Source of the DNA: Streptomyces rugosispiralis
GTDB taxonomy: Bacteria; Actinomycetota; Actinomycetes; Streptomycetales; Streptomycetaceae
Assembly (NCBI RefSeq): GCF_024505145.1
Contig: NZ_JANIAA010000047.1
Location: 1 to 64,000, forward strand
Direction: 5' to 3'
DNA: 64,000 nt
Position 1 is the first letter of the stretch, and each line of letters starts with the position of its first letter. Below, piece by piece: positions 32,482 through 39,667 of the stretch. The notes below the pieces were generated by a model, which searched no databases, was not told the DNA's origin, and saw nothing but the letters and a program-made list of their open reading frames with translations. The position numbers and the translations under genes were made by a program.

Positions 32482-32943
32482 ATGGAGACCACGGGAATCG
32501 TTCGTCGCCAGACGGCGGAGCGTATGCGCGACGCTCTGGAGCGGCTCGTCACCGAGCGGGATGTATGGATGTCGACGGCTCACCCTGATCACGGGCCGCA
32601 CCAGGTGCCGCTGTGGTTCTTGTGGGATGGGCGGGCAGTGTGGATGTGCACCAGCGCCACTTCCGTGACCGCGCGGAACGTCCGCAAAGAGCCGCGCGTG
32701 CGCCTGTCGCTACCGGACACCTTCGACGTGGTGCTCCTCCAGGGTGAGGCGGAGTGCTTTCCGGACCAGGAGGTGCCTGGAGGCGCAGCGGAGGCGTTCG
32801 CCGAAAAGTTCGGGTGGGATCCACGCGTGGAAGAGGGTTCCTTTCTGTATGTACGCGTGGTCCCGAGGACTGTGCGCGCTTGGCGCGGCGAGCCGGAACT
32901 ACGCGGGAGAGTCATCATGCGTGACGGGATATGGCTGGAATAA
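32482..32943 (+). CDS. Pyridoxamine 5'-phosphate oxidase-like, probably F420- or FMN-binding, protein
   Basis: A 153-residue split-barrel protein. It begins METTGIVRRQTAERMRDALE, contains DVWMSTAHPDHGPHQVPLWF, VWMCTSATSVTARNVRKEPR and VRLSLPD, then EAEC and a terminal RVVPRTVRAWR. These blocks match the F420/FMN-dependent PPOX family of actinobacteria. The ATG at 32482 lacks a clear Shine-Dalgarno, and a -10-like TAGGGT lies 8 bp upstream, so a leaderless transcript is possible. Likely a small cytoplasmic oxidoreductase, substrate unknown. Confidence 0.8.
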   Translation: METTGIVRRQTAERMRDALERLVTERDVWMSTAHPDHGPHQVPLWFLWDGRAVWMCTSATSVTARNVRKEPRVRLSLPDTFDVVLLQGEAECFPDQEVPGGAAEAFAEKFGWDPRVEEGSFLYVRVVPRTVRAWRGEPELRGRVIMRDGIWLE

Positions 32944-33269
32944 CGGCCGTCTCTCGCCGACGCGCCTCTCTCGGATCACGATCTACAGCTGGAGTACTAC
33001 CGGTAGTTCGGGTGCGAGGCGAGTGTCGATGCGAGGACCTCGATCATCCCCAAGTGGCCACGGCGTCCGCCCACCCGCAAGGTGCGGCTGATCTGGCCCT
33101 GCGGACTCGGGCGGACGATGGCAGCGGACGGCGTGTCCGACGTTGTGGATCCGGCGATGTATGTGAGGAGCTGGTTCCGGTCATCGGCACTCACGATCTT
33201 CCCGCCACACCGCGATGTAGTTGGCGTCAATGGGCAGAAGACACTTCTGCCGAGTATGGAAACTCGCCA
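32944..33269. other. 326-bp region without a supported gene
   Basis: Frames on both strands are open but carry no motif I can name. It may contain decayed sequence belonging to the recombinase that follows, because its frame is continuous from 32931. Confidence 0.4.
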
Positions 33270-33632
33270 GTGATCAACGACTGCGACACCAAGCTCGCCC
33301 CCCACCGCGCCGCCCTCGAAGCAGGCGCCGACCCCACCCTCGTCACCCAGTGGATCACCCGAAACCCAGGCCCGCCGGGCCAGGGCCGAAGCCGAGCTGC
33401 GCGCGTCATCCAAGGCGCGGGGACCCGGATGTCCCGCGACGAGATCGCCCGGCTCGTGCGCTCGATCAAGGATCTGGCCGCTGTGGTGCGCCAGGCCGAG
33501 CCCGAGCACAAGGCCGAGATCTACCGGCAACTGGGGCTGAGGCTCACCTACGACTCCGGGAAACACAAAGTGCTGGCCGAGATGAGACTCGACCAGCACT
33601 CTCACGAAACCCGTGGGGTATCAGTACGGTAA
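33270..33632 (+). pseudogene. C-terminal remnant of a serine recombinase (right island junction)
   Basis: The frame from 33270 reads VINDCDTKLAPHRAALEAGA, MSRDEIARLVRSIKDLAAVV and AEIYRQLGLRLTYDSGKHKV then LAEMRLDQH, ending at TAA 33630-33632. This is the final about 120 residues of large serine recombinases; the catalytic N-terminal resolvase domain and the middle are absent. The stop overlaps the start of the 15-bp repeat, and the tRNA-Leu 3' end begins 1 bp later. It is oriented toward the tRNA, as expected for an integrase gene flanking its attachment site. Confidence 0.8.
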
Positions 33633-33642
33633 GTGTCCGAGG
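33628..33642. repeat. Right copy of the 15-bp direct repeat (in the tRNA-Leu 3' end)
   Basis: GGTAAGTGTCCGAGG, identical to 14024-14038. Bases 33634-33642 are the terminal nine of tRNA-Leu (complement). The two copies bracket 19.6 kb of accessory DNA. Confidence 0.65.
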
Positions 33643-33718
33643 GGGGACTTGAACCCCCACGCCCGATAAAGGGCACTAGCACCTCAAGCTAGCGCGTCTG
33701 CCATTCCGCCACCCGGAC
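33634..33718 (-). tRNA. tRNA-Leu, anticodon GAG
   Basis: An 85-nt type II tRNA. The acceptor arm GTCCGGG pairs with CTCGGAC (one G-U) before discriminator A. The anticodon stem CTAGC/GCTAG encloses the loop TTGAGGT with anticodon GAG, a long variable arm follows, and the T-arm contains GGTTCAAGTCC. CCA is not encoded. It decodes CUC/CUU. Its 3' end faces the accessory DNA and appears to be an integration target. Confidence 0.97.
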
Positions 33719-33851
33719 CAGGTGTGCTCCGCGGCTCGGCCGCGGCGACATGGACCACGATACCAAGGTTTCGGAGTGCGTTTCACCTGCGTATGCCGGG
33801 CGCCCGCCCCCGCGCCGACCTGGGGGGACGCGGGGGTGGGCACGGAGGGTG

Positions 33852-35396
33852 TCAGGCGGGCATCAGGTGGTAGTCGGGGAAGTTGCCGGGGAGGCGCTCG
33901 GGGGCCGGGCCCTCGGTGACGGCGTGGACCAGGAGGTCGCCGCCGACGAAGGCGCCGCGCCAGGAGGCGCCGAAGCCGCCGAAGAGTTCGTCGCGGTCGC
34001 CGCGGGAGCGGGGCTTGCCGTGGCCGGTCTTGAAGGCGCGGATCTGGGGGGCCAGGCGGGCGTAGGTCTCGGGGTCGTCGCAGGAGAGGGGGGCGACGAG
34101 GGCGCCGTTGCTGGCGTTCATGGCGGCGAGCAGTTCGGCCTCGGTGTCGACCAGGACGAGGGTGTCGACCGGGCCGAAGGGCTCGGCGTGGTGGAGCGGG
34201 GAGGTCGAGGGCGGGTTGAGGAGGGTGACCGGGGCCGCGTAGGCGGAGAGGTCCTGGCCGGGGAGGAAGTGGCCGTCGGCGAGGTCGCCGCGGTGGAGCG
34301 GGACGGCGCCGCGGTCGATGGCCTCGGACACCTGGTCGGCGAGCTCCTTGGCCTTGGCCGCGTTGATCAGTGGGCCGAAGTCCAGGTCGGGGAGGTTGTC
34401 GGAGGGGCTCTCCACCGCCAGTGGGTGGCCTACGCGGATGGCGCGCACCGCCGGGAGGTAGACGGAGAGGAAGGCGTCGAAGGACGAGCGCTGGACGACG
34501 AAGCGCGGATAGGCCGTGCAGCGCTGCTTGCCGTAGTCGAAGGCCTTGCGGATCAGCGGGGCGAGGGCGTCCCAGTCGGTGAAGTTCCAGATGCCCCAGG
34601 CGTTGAGCCCCTCCTGCTCCAGGATGTGGCGCTTGCCGAGGTCGGCGACGGCGGTGGCGACCCGGGCGCCGGTGTCGCGGCCGCCGACGAAGGAGACGCA
34701 GCCGATCTCGGGCGAGCGGACCAGGGCCTCGGAGAGCTCACCGCCGCTGCCGCTGAGGAGGGTGACCGGAATGCCCTCGCGGGCGGCGAGCGCGCAGGCG
34801 AGGGTGAGGCAGGCCAGCCCGCCGTCGGTGGGCGTCTTGGCGATGACGGCGTTGCCGGCCAGCGCCTGGACGAGCATGGCGTGGGCGAGGACGCTCATCG
34901 GGTAGTTCCAGCTGGCGATGTTGGAGACCGGGCCGGGCAGCGGGGTGCGGCCCTCGGCCATGCGGTCGATCTCGTCGACGTACCAGCGGACGCCGTCGAT
35001 GGCCCGGTCCACATCGGCCTGGGCCAGCCGCCAGGGCTTGCCGATCTCCCAGACCAGGAGGAGGGCGAGCAGCTCGCGGTGCTCGCAGAGCGCGTCGAGG
35101 GTGGCGGTCACCCGCGCCCGGCGCTCCGGGAGGGCGATGTGGCGCCAGCCTCGGTGCTGGTCGAGGGATGCGCGTACGGCCTGGTGGGCGGTGGTGGCGT
35201 CCAGCCGTGGCGGGCCCGCGATGGGGGTGCCGTCCACGGGGGTGGTGGCGGGGAGGGCCCGGCCGTCGCGGTGCCAGGTGCCGTCCCAGAGGTTGAGGAC
35301 TCGGTCGTCCTGGAACGCCTCGGGGGCGACGGCCAGGCAGCGCTGCCAGGCGTCGGCCCAGGCGGTTCCGGGCTTGAGGGTGAGGGTGGGTGCCAT
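33852..35396 (-). CDS. Aldehyde dehydrogenase family protein of the oxalate locus
   Basis: A 514-residue NAD(P)-dependent dehydrogenase. Seen are the cofactor-region block ASWNYPMSVLAHAMLVQALA with NAVIAKTP, GSGG, a general-base Glu in HILEQEGLNAWG (more usual LELGGK) and a catalytic Cys in KQRCTAYPRF. Start ATG 35396 follows GGAGATCACC; the frame extends 32 codons upstream as Pro-rich noise. It lies downstream of the SucCD-like genes on the same strand but behind a hairpin. Possible substrates in this setting are glyoxylate or another short acid-aldehyde; this is inference only. Confidence 0.83.
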   Translation of the reverse strand: MAPTLTLKPGTAWADAWQRCLAVAPEAFQDDRVLNLWDGTWHRDGRALPATTPVDGTPIAGPPRLDATTAHQAVRASLDQHRGWRHIALPERRARVTATLDALCEHRELLALLLVWEIGKPWRLAQADVDRAIDGVRWYVDEIDRMAEGRTPLPGPVSNIASWNYPMSVLAHAMLVQALAGNAVIAKTPTDGGLACLTLACALAAREGIPVTLLSGSGGELSEALVRSPEIGCVSFVGGRDTGARVATAVADLGKRHILEQEGLNAWGIWNFTDWDALAPLIRKAFDYGKQRCTAYPRFVVQRSSFDAFLSVYLPAVRAIRVGHPLAVESPSDNLPDLDFGPLINAAKAKELADQVSEAIDRGAVPLHRGDLADGHFLPGQDLSAYAAPVTLLNPPSTSPLHHAEPFGPVDTLVLVDTEAELLAAMNASNGALVAPLSCDDPETYARLAPQIRAFKTGHGKPRSRGDRDELFGGFGASWRGAFVGGDLLVHAVTEGPAPERLPGNFPDYHLMPA

Positions 35397-35441
35397 CGGT
35401 GATCTCCGCTCTCGGTGCACAGGCGGGGCGGGATGTGGCGG

Positions 35442-35469
35442 GCCGTACGGGCAGGGACGCCCGTACGGC
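35442..35469 (-). terminator. 11-bp stem-loop between SucD-like and aldehyde dehydrogenase genes
   Basis: GCCGTACGGGC (35442-35452) and GCCCGTACGGC (35459-35469) are exact complements with a 6-nt loop. It may terminate the ligase operon or sit in the 5' leader of the dehydrogenase. Confidence 0.55.
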
Positions 35470-35546
35470 ATGAGGGTGCGTACGGGGAGCAAGGTAGCGG
35501 CACGGAGCGTGACCGCGCCCCGGTCGCGGACCGGGTATGGCTCACA

Positions 35547-36443
35547 TCACGCGAGGTTGCCGGGTGTTTCGGCCAGAAGGGCCAATACCAGCCCGGCGGT
35601 CTCCGTGGGGGTCGCTCCGACGCTCACACCCGCCGCCTCCAGCGCCGCCTTCTTGGCCGCCGCGGTGCCCGAGGAGCCGGAGACGATGGCGCCCGCGTGG
35701 CCCATCGTCCTGCCCTCGGGCGCGGTAAAGCCCGCGATGTAGCCGACGACCGGCTTGGTGACGTTGGCCTTGATGAAGTCCGCGGCCCGCTCCTCGGCGT
35801 CGCCGCCGATCTCGCCGATCATCACGATCAGGTCGGTGTCGGGGTCGGCCTCGAAGGCGGCCAGCGCGTCGATGTGGGTGGTGCCGATGACCGGGTCGCC
35901 GCCGATGCCCACGCAGGTGGAGAAGCCGATGTCGCGCAGCTCGTACATGAGTTGGTAGGTGAGGGTGCCGGACTTGGACACCAGACCGATCCGGCCCGGC
36001 TTGGTGATGTCGGCGGGGATGATCCCGGCGTTGGACTGGCCCGGGGAGATCAGGCCGGGGCAGTTCGGGCCGATGACCCTGGTGGCGCGGGTCCGGGCGT
36101 ACGCCTGGAAGACGACCGCGTCATGGACCGGGATGCCCTCGGTGATGACGACGGCGAGCGGGATCCGGGCGTCGGCGGCCTCGGTGACGGCCGACCTGGC
36201 GTGCGGTGGCGGGACGAAGAGGACGCTCACATCGGCGCCGGTGGTGTCCATGGCCTCGCGTACGGAGCCGAAGACGGGCACCGTACGGCCGTCGATGTCG
36301 ACCTGGGTCCCGGCCTTGCGCGGATTGACGCCACCGACGACATCGGTGCCCGCGGCGAGCATCCGCCGGGTGTGCTTCATGCCTTCCGCGCCGGTCATGC
36401 CCTGGACGATGACCTTGCTGTCCTTGGTGAGGAAGATGGCCAT
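35547..36443 (-). CDS. Succinyl-CoA ligase alpha-subunit-like protein (SucD paralogue)
   Basis: A 298-residue CoA-ligase alpha subunit. The CoA-binding N-domain reads MAIFLTKDSKVIVQGMTGAE and RVIGPNCPGLISPGQSNAGI; the active-site His is in EGRTMGHAGAIVSG, which is phosphorylated during catalysis. The partner beta subunit is encoded 13 bp upstream. Beside oxc/frc this pair may make or break a CoA thioester other than succinyl-CoA, such as oxalyl-, formyl- or malyl-CoA; that is inference. No peculiarities in length. Confidence 0.9.
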   Translation of the reverse strand: MAIFLTKDSKVIVQGMTGAEGMKHTRRMLAAGTDVVGGVNPRKAGTQVDIDGRTVPVFGSVREAMDTTGADVSVLFVPPPHARSAVTEAADARIPLAVVITEGIPVHDAVVFQAYARTRATRVIGPNCPGLISPGQSNAGIIPADITKPGRIGLVSKSGTLTYQLMYELRDIGFSTCVGIGGDPVIGTTHIDALAAFEADPDTDLIVMIGEIGGDAEERAADFIKANVTKPVVGYIAGFTAPEGRTMGHAGAIVSGSSGTAAAKKAALEAAGVSVGATPTETAGLVLALLAETPGNLA

Positions 36444-36456
36444 GCGAGGAGCCCCC

Positions 36457-37725
36457 TTAGACGGCGGACGGGTCTGACGCGGCGGACGGGTCGGATGTGG
36501 TGGACGGGTTGGATGTGGTGGATGTTGCGGATGCGCTGGATGTGCCGGATGCGCCGTACGCGGAGGCCGCGGCGGCCGCGGCGGTCACGGCGGTCACGGA
36601 GGTCGCCGCGAGTTCGGCGGCGCACGCGGCGGCGCCGTCCATCGTGTCGGCCTGGTGGACGAGTGGATGAGCCAATTGGCCAAGGATGGCCCGGCCACGA
36701 GCGGCATTGTTGCCGTCGAGCCGGACCACCAGCGGTTTGCCGAGGGTCACGGTGTCCAGGGCGCGCACGATGCCGTCGGCCACCGCGTCACACGCGGTGA
36801 TGCCGCCGAAGACGTTGACCAGGACGGAGCGCACATCCGGGTCGTCGAGGACGAGGGAGAGGCCGTCGGCCATCACCTGGGCGGAGGCGCCGCCGCCGAT
36901 GTCGAGGAAATCGGCGGGGCGGGCGCCGCAGCCGGCGACGACGTCCAGCGTGGACATCACCAGGCCCGCGCCATTGCCGATGACGCCCACCTGGCCGTCG
37001 AGTTTGACGTAGCCGAGCCCGGCGGCCGCGGCCCGGGCCTCCAGCGGGTCCCGGGCGCGGTCGTCGGCGTCGTCCCATGACGGCTGCCGGAAGCGGGCGT
37101 TGTCGTCCAGGGTGACCTTTCCGTCCAGGGCCACGATCGCCCCGTCACGGGTCACCACCAGCGGATTGACCTCGACGAGGAGGGCGTCGTGCGCGGTCAG
37201 GACGGTCCACAGCCGGCGGATGGTCTCGGCCGTCTCGCGCGGCAGTCCCCCGGCGACGGCGATCTCGGCGGCCTTCGCCTCGGTCACCCCCTCGGCCGGG
37301 TCGACGGCGATCCGGGCCACCGCCTCGGGGCGGCGCGCCGCGACCTCCTCGATCTCCATACCGCCCTCGGCGGAGGCGATGGCCAGGAAGCGGCCCGCCG
37401 CCCGATCCAGGGCGAAGCCGAGGTACATCTCCCGTGCCACCTCGACGGGTTCGGCGACCATCACCCGGTGGACGGTGTGGCCCTTGATGTCCATGCCGAG
37501 GATCCGGCGTGCGGTCAGCTCGGCCGCGGCCGGGTCGTCGGCGAGTTTCACCCCGCCCGCCTTGCCCCGGCCGCCGGTCTTCACCTGGGCCTTGATGACG
37601 ACGCGTCCGCCGAGCCGTTCGGCGGCCGCGCGGGCGGCTTCGGCCGTGTCCACGACCTCCGCCCTCGGCACCAGGACACCGTTCTCATGGAGGAGTTCCC
37701 GTGCCTGATGTTCGTACAGGTCCAT
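36457..37725 (-). CDS. Succinyl-CoA ligase beta-subunit-like protein (SucC paralogue) with Ser/Thr-rich tail
   Basis: A 422-residue ATP-grasp subunit. It begins MDLYEHQARELLHENGVLVP, has VVIKAQVKTGGRGKAGGVKL, LVEVNPLVV, and the phosphate/CoA interface GGGASAQVMADGL, NVFGGITACDAVADGIV. SucC proteins normally end near residue 385. Here Ala-rich sequence runs into a repetitive Ser/Thr/Asp/Pro tail (TTSNPSTTSDPSAASDPSAV) encoded by short tandem DNA repeats. Start ATG 37725 follows GGGAGCTGGCA. It is transcribed divergently from oxc. Confidence 0.88.
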   Translation of the reverse strand: MDLYEHQARELLHENGVLVPRAEVVDTAEAARAAAERLGGRVVIKAQVKTGGRGKAGGVKLADDPAAAELTARRILGMDIKGHTVHRVMVAEPVEVAREMYLGFALDRAAGRFLAIASAEGGMEIEEVAARRPEAVARIAVDPAEGVTEAKAAEIAVAGGLPRETAETIRRLWTVLTAHDALLVEVNPLVVTRDGAIVALDGKVTLDDNARFRQPSWDDADDRARDPLEARAAAAGLGYVKLDGQVGVIGNGAGLVMSTLDVVAGCGARPADFLDIGGGASAQVMADGLSLVLDDPDVRSVLVNVFGGITACDAVADGIVRALDTVTLGKPLVVRLDGNNAARGRAILGQLAHPLVHQADTMDGAAACAAELAATSVTAVTAAAAAASAYGASGTSSASATSTTSNPSTTSDPSAASDPSAV

Positions 37726-37768
37726 TGCCAGCTCCCTGTGCTCCCTGATGGCCCGTCAACAACACTTG

Positions 37769-37782
37769 ATCCAGCGCTGGAT
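37769..37782. promoter_or_regulatory. Palindrome ATCCAGCGCTGGAT in the divergent oxalate promoter region
   Basis: A perfect 14-bp palindrome 44 bp upstream of the SucC-like start. Its half-site ATCCAGCG recurs twice as direct repeats 95-120 bp away, before oxc, which suggests one regulator binding both sides. Confidence 0.6.
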
Positions 37783-37840
37783 GGAACGAGTGGCGCACGC
37801 CCCCTGGACATCGCTCGGCCGATGGTGGGATAACAAAGTT

Positions 37841-37865
37841 CATACAGGATAACGTCGACTGTATG
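37841..37865. promoter_or_regulatory. Inverted repeat CATACAG-n11-CTGTATG
   Basis: Seven-base arms symmetrical around GATAACGTCGA. The centre is about 85 bp upstream of oxc, near the likely promoter; its A/T-richness stands out. Candidate operator for a GntR- or IclR-type regulator, which is not encoded in the window. Confidence 0.55.
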
Positions 37866-37892
37866 CAATCCAGCGATGTGCAATCCAGCGAT
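37864..37892 (+). repeat. Two direct repeats TGCAATCCAGCGAT upstream of oxc
   Basis: Identical 14-mers at 37864-37877 and 37879-37892, 15-bp period, 48 bp before the oxc start. Both contain the ATCCAGCG half-site of the palindrome at 37769. Confidence 0.65.
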
Positions 37893-37939
37893 CCATCCGC
37901 GAGGCAGCACCGAACCCCTACGAAGGGACGCGATTCGCC

Positions 37940-39655
37940 ATGCCCGACGACAGCCAGGACCTCATCTCCGGCGGGCACTTGGTCGCCAAAGCACTCAAGG
38001 CAGAAGGCGTCGAGGTCATCTACACCCTCTGCGGCGGCCACATCATCGACATCTACGACGGCTGCGTCGACGAGGGCATCGATGTCATCGATGTACGCCA
38101 CGAACAGGTCGCCGCCCACGCCGCCGACGGCTATGCCCGGATCACCGGCAAACCCGGCTGCGCCGTCGTCACCGCGGGCCCCGGGACCACCGACGCGGTC
38201 ACCGGTGTCGCCAACGCCTTCCGCGCCGAGTCACCCATGCTGCTCATCGGCGGCCAGGGCGCCCACAACCAGCACAAGATGGGCTCCCTCCAAGACCTTC
38301 CGCACGTCGACATGATGGCGCCGATCACCAAGTTCGCCGCCACCGTCCCGGACACCGCCCGCGCCGCCGACATGGTCTCCATGGCCTTCCGCGAGTGCTT
38401 CCACGGCGCCCCCGGCCCCTCCTTCCTGGAGATCCCGCGCGATGTGCTGGACGCCAAGGTGCCGGTGGACAAGGCCCGCGTCCCGCAGGCCGGGCACTAC
38501 CGCGCCTCCACCCGCAACGCCGGCGACCCCGAGTCCGTCCAGAAGCTGGCCGATCTGCTGGTCCAGGCCGAGAAGCCGGCGATCCTGCTGGGCAGTCAGG
38601 TGTGGACCACCCGGGCCACCGGCGCGGCCACCGAGCTGGTGCGCACCCTCAACGTGCCCGCGTACATGAACGGCGCGGGGCGCGGCACCCTGCCACCCGG
38701 CGATCCGCACCACTTCCAGCTCTCCCGCCGCTACGCGTTCTCCAACGCGGACCTCATCGTCATCGTCGGCACGCCCTTCGACTTCCGGATGGGCTACGGC
38801 AAGCGGCTCTCCCCCGACGCCACCGTGGTCCAGATCGACCTCGACTACCGCACGGTCGGCAAGAACCGGGACATCGACCTCGGCATCGTGGGCGACGCGG
38901 GGCTGATCCTCGCCGCCGTCACCCAGGCCGCTTCCGGGCTAGGGGGGTTTGGGGGGGTACCCCCCATAAGGCACAGTAACGGGGGCGCGGGCAAGCGCAA
39001 GGAGTGGCTGGACGAGCTGCGCGCCGCCGAGCAGGCGGCGATCGAGAAGCGGTTGCCCAACCTCCGGTCCGACGCCTCCCCCATCCACCCCTACCGCCTG
39101 GTCAGCGAGATCAACGACTTCCTCACCGAGGACTCGATCTACATCGGCGACGGCGGCGACATCGTCACCTTCTCCGGTCAGGTGGTCCAGCCCAAGTCGC
39201 CCGGCCACTGGATGGACCCGGGCCCGCTGGGGACGCTCGGCGTCGGGGTGCCGTTCGTGATGGCCGCCAAGCAGGCCCGCCCCGACAAGGAGGTGGTGGC
39301 GCTCTTCGGCGACGGCGCGTTCTCCCTGACCGGCTGGGACTTCGAGACGCTGGTCCGCTTCGACCTGCCGTTCGTCGGCATCGTCGGCAACAACTCCTCG
39401 ATGAACCAGATCCGTTACGGCCAGAAGGCCAAGTACGGCGACGAGCGCGAGCGGGTCGGCAACACCCTCGGCGACGTGCCCTACGACCAGTTCGCGCGGA
39501 TGCTCGGCGGCCACGGCGAGGAGGTCCGCGACCCGGCGGACATCGGCCCGGCGCTGCGCCGCGCCCGGGAGTCCGGCAAGCCGTCGCTGATCAACGTCTG
39601 GGTGGACCCGGACGCGTACGCCCCCGGAACCATGAACCAGACCATGTACAAGTAG
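37940..39655 (+). CDS. oxc: Oxalyl-CoA decarboxylase
   Basis: A 571-residue thiamine-diphosphate enzyme converting oxalyl-CoA to formyl-CoA and CO2. The N-domain has the cofactor-activating Glu in VIDVRHEQVAAHAADGYAR. The central domain follows, and the C-domain has the ThDP motif GDGAFSLTGWDFETLVRFDL to GNNSSMNQIRYG. Start ATG 37940 follows GAAGGGACG. Immediately upstream of frc, 12 bp apart. Odd: around codons 334-349 an in-frame stretch GLGGFGGVPPIRHSNGG derives from a G/C palindromic sequence in the linker before the C-domain. Confidence 0.92.
   Translation: MPDDSQDLISGGHLVAKALKAEGVEVIYTLCGGHIIDIYDGCVDEGIDVIDVRHEQVAAHAADGYARITGKPGCAVVTAGPGTTDAVTGVANAFRAESPMLLIGGQGAHNQHKMGSLQDLPHVDMMAPITKFAATVPDTARAADMVSMAFRECFHGAPGPSFLEIPRDVLDAKVPVDKARVPQAGHYRASTRNAGDPESVQKLADLLVQAEKPAILLGSQVWTTRATGAATELVRTLNVPAYMNGAGRGTLPPGDPHHFQLSRRYAFSNADLIVIVGTPFDFRMGYGKRLSPDATVVQIDLDYRTVGKNRDIDLGIVGDAGLILAAVTQAASGLGGFGGVPPIRHSNGGAGKRKEWLDELRAAEQAAIEKRLPNLRSDASPIHPYRLVSEINDFLTEDSIYIGDGGDIVTFSGQVVQPKSPGHWMDPGPLGTLGVGVPFVMAAKQARPDKEVVALFGDGAFSLTGWDFETLVRFDLPFVGIVGNNSSMNQIRYGQKAKYGDERERVGNTLGDVPYDQFARMLGGHGEEVRDPADIGPALRRARESGKPSLINVWVDPDAYAPGTMNQTMYK
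38938..38983. repeat. Palindromic G/C element inserted in frame within oxc
   Basis: A poly-G run, TTT, then GGGGGGTACCCCCC (38952-38965, a perfect palindrome), then ATAAGGCACAGTAAC. It interrupts the interdomain linker codons without a stop. It looks like a small repetitive-element insertion. Confidence 0.5.
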
Positions 39656-39667
39656 GGAGGCGCCACC

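Noticed and set aside
33750..35402. A 550-codon plus-strand frame opposite the aldehyde dehydrogenase
   Set aside because: Repetitive Val/Gly/Asp/Glu composition without motifs; the dehydrogenase is on the other strand.
37876..38979. A 367-codon plus-strand frame beginning MCNPAIHPRG over the oxc start
   Set aside because: Arg/His-rich frame shadow of oxc; Oxc motifs lie in the neighbouring frame from 37940.
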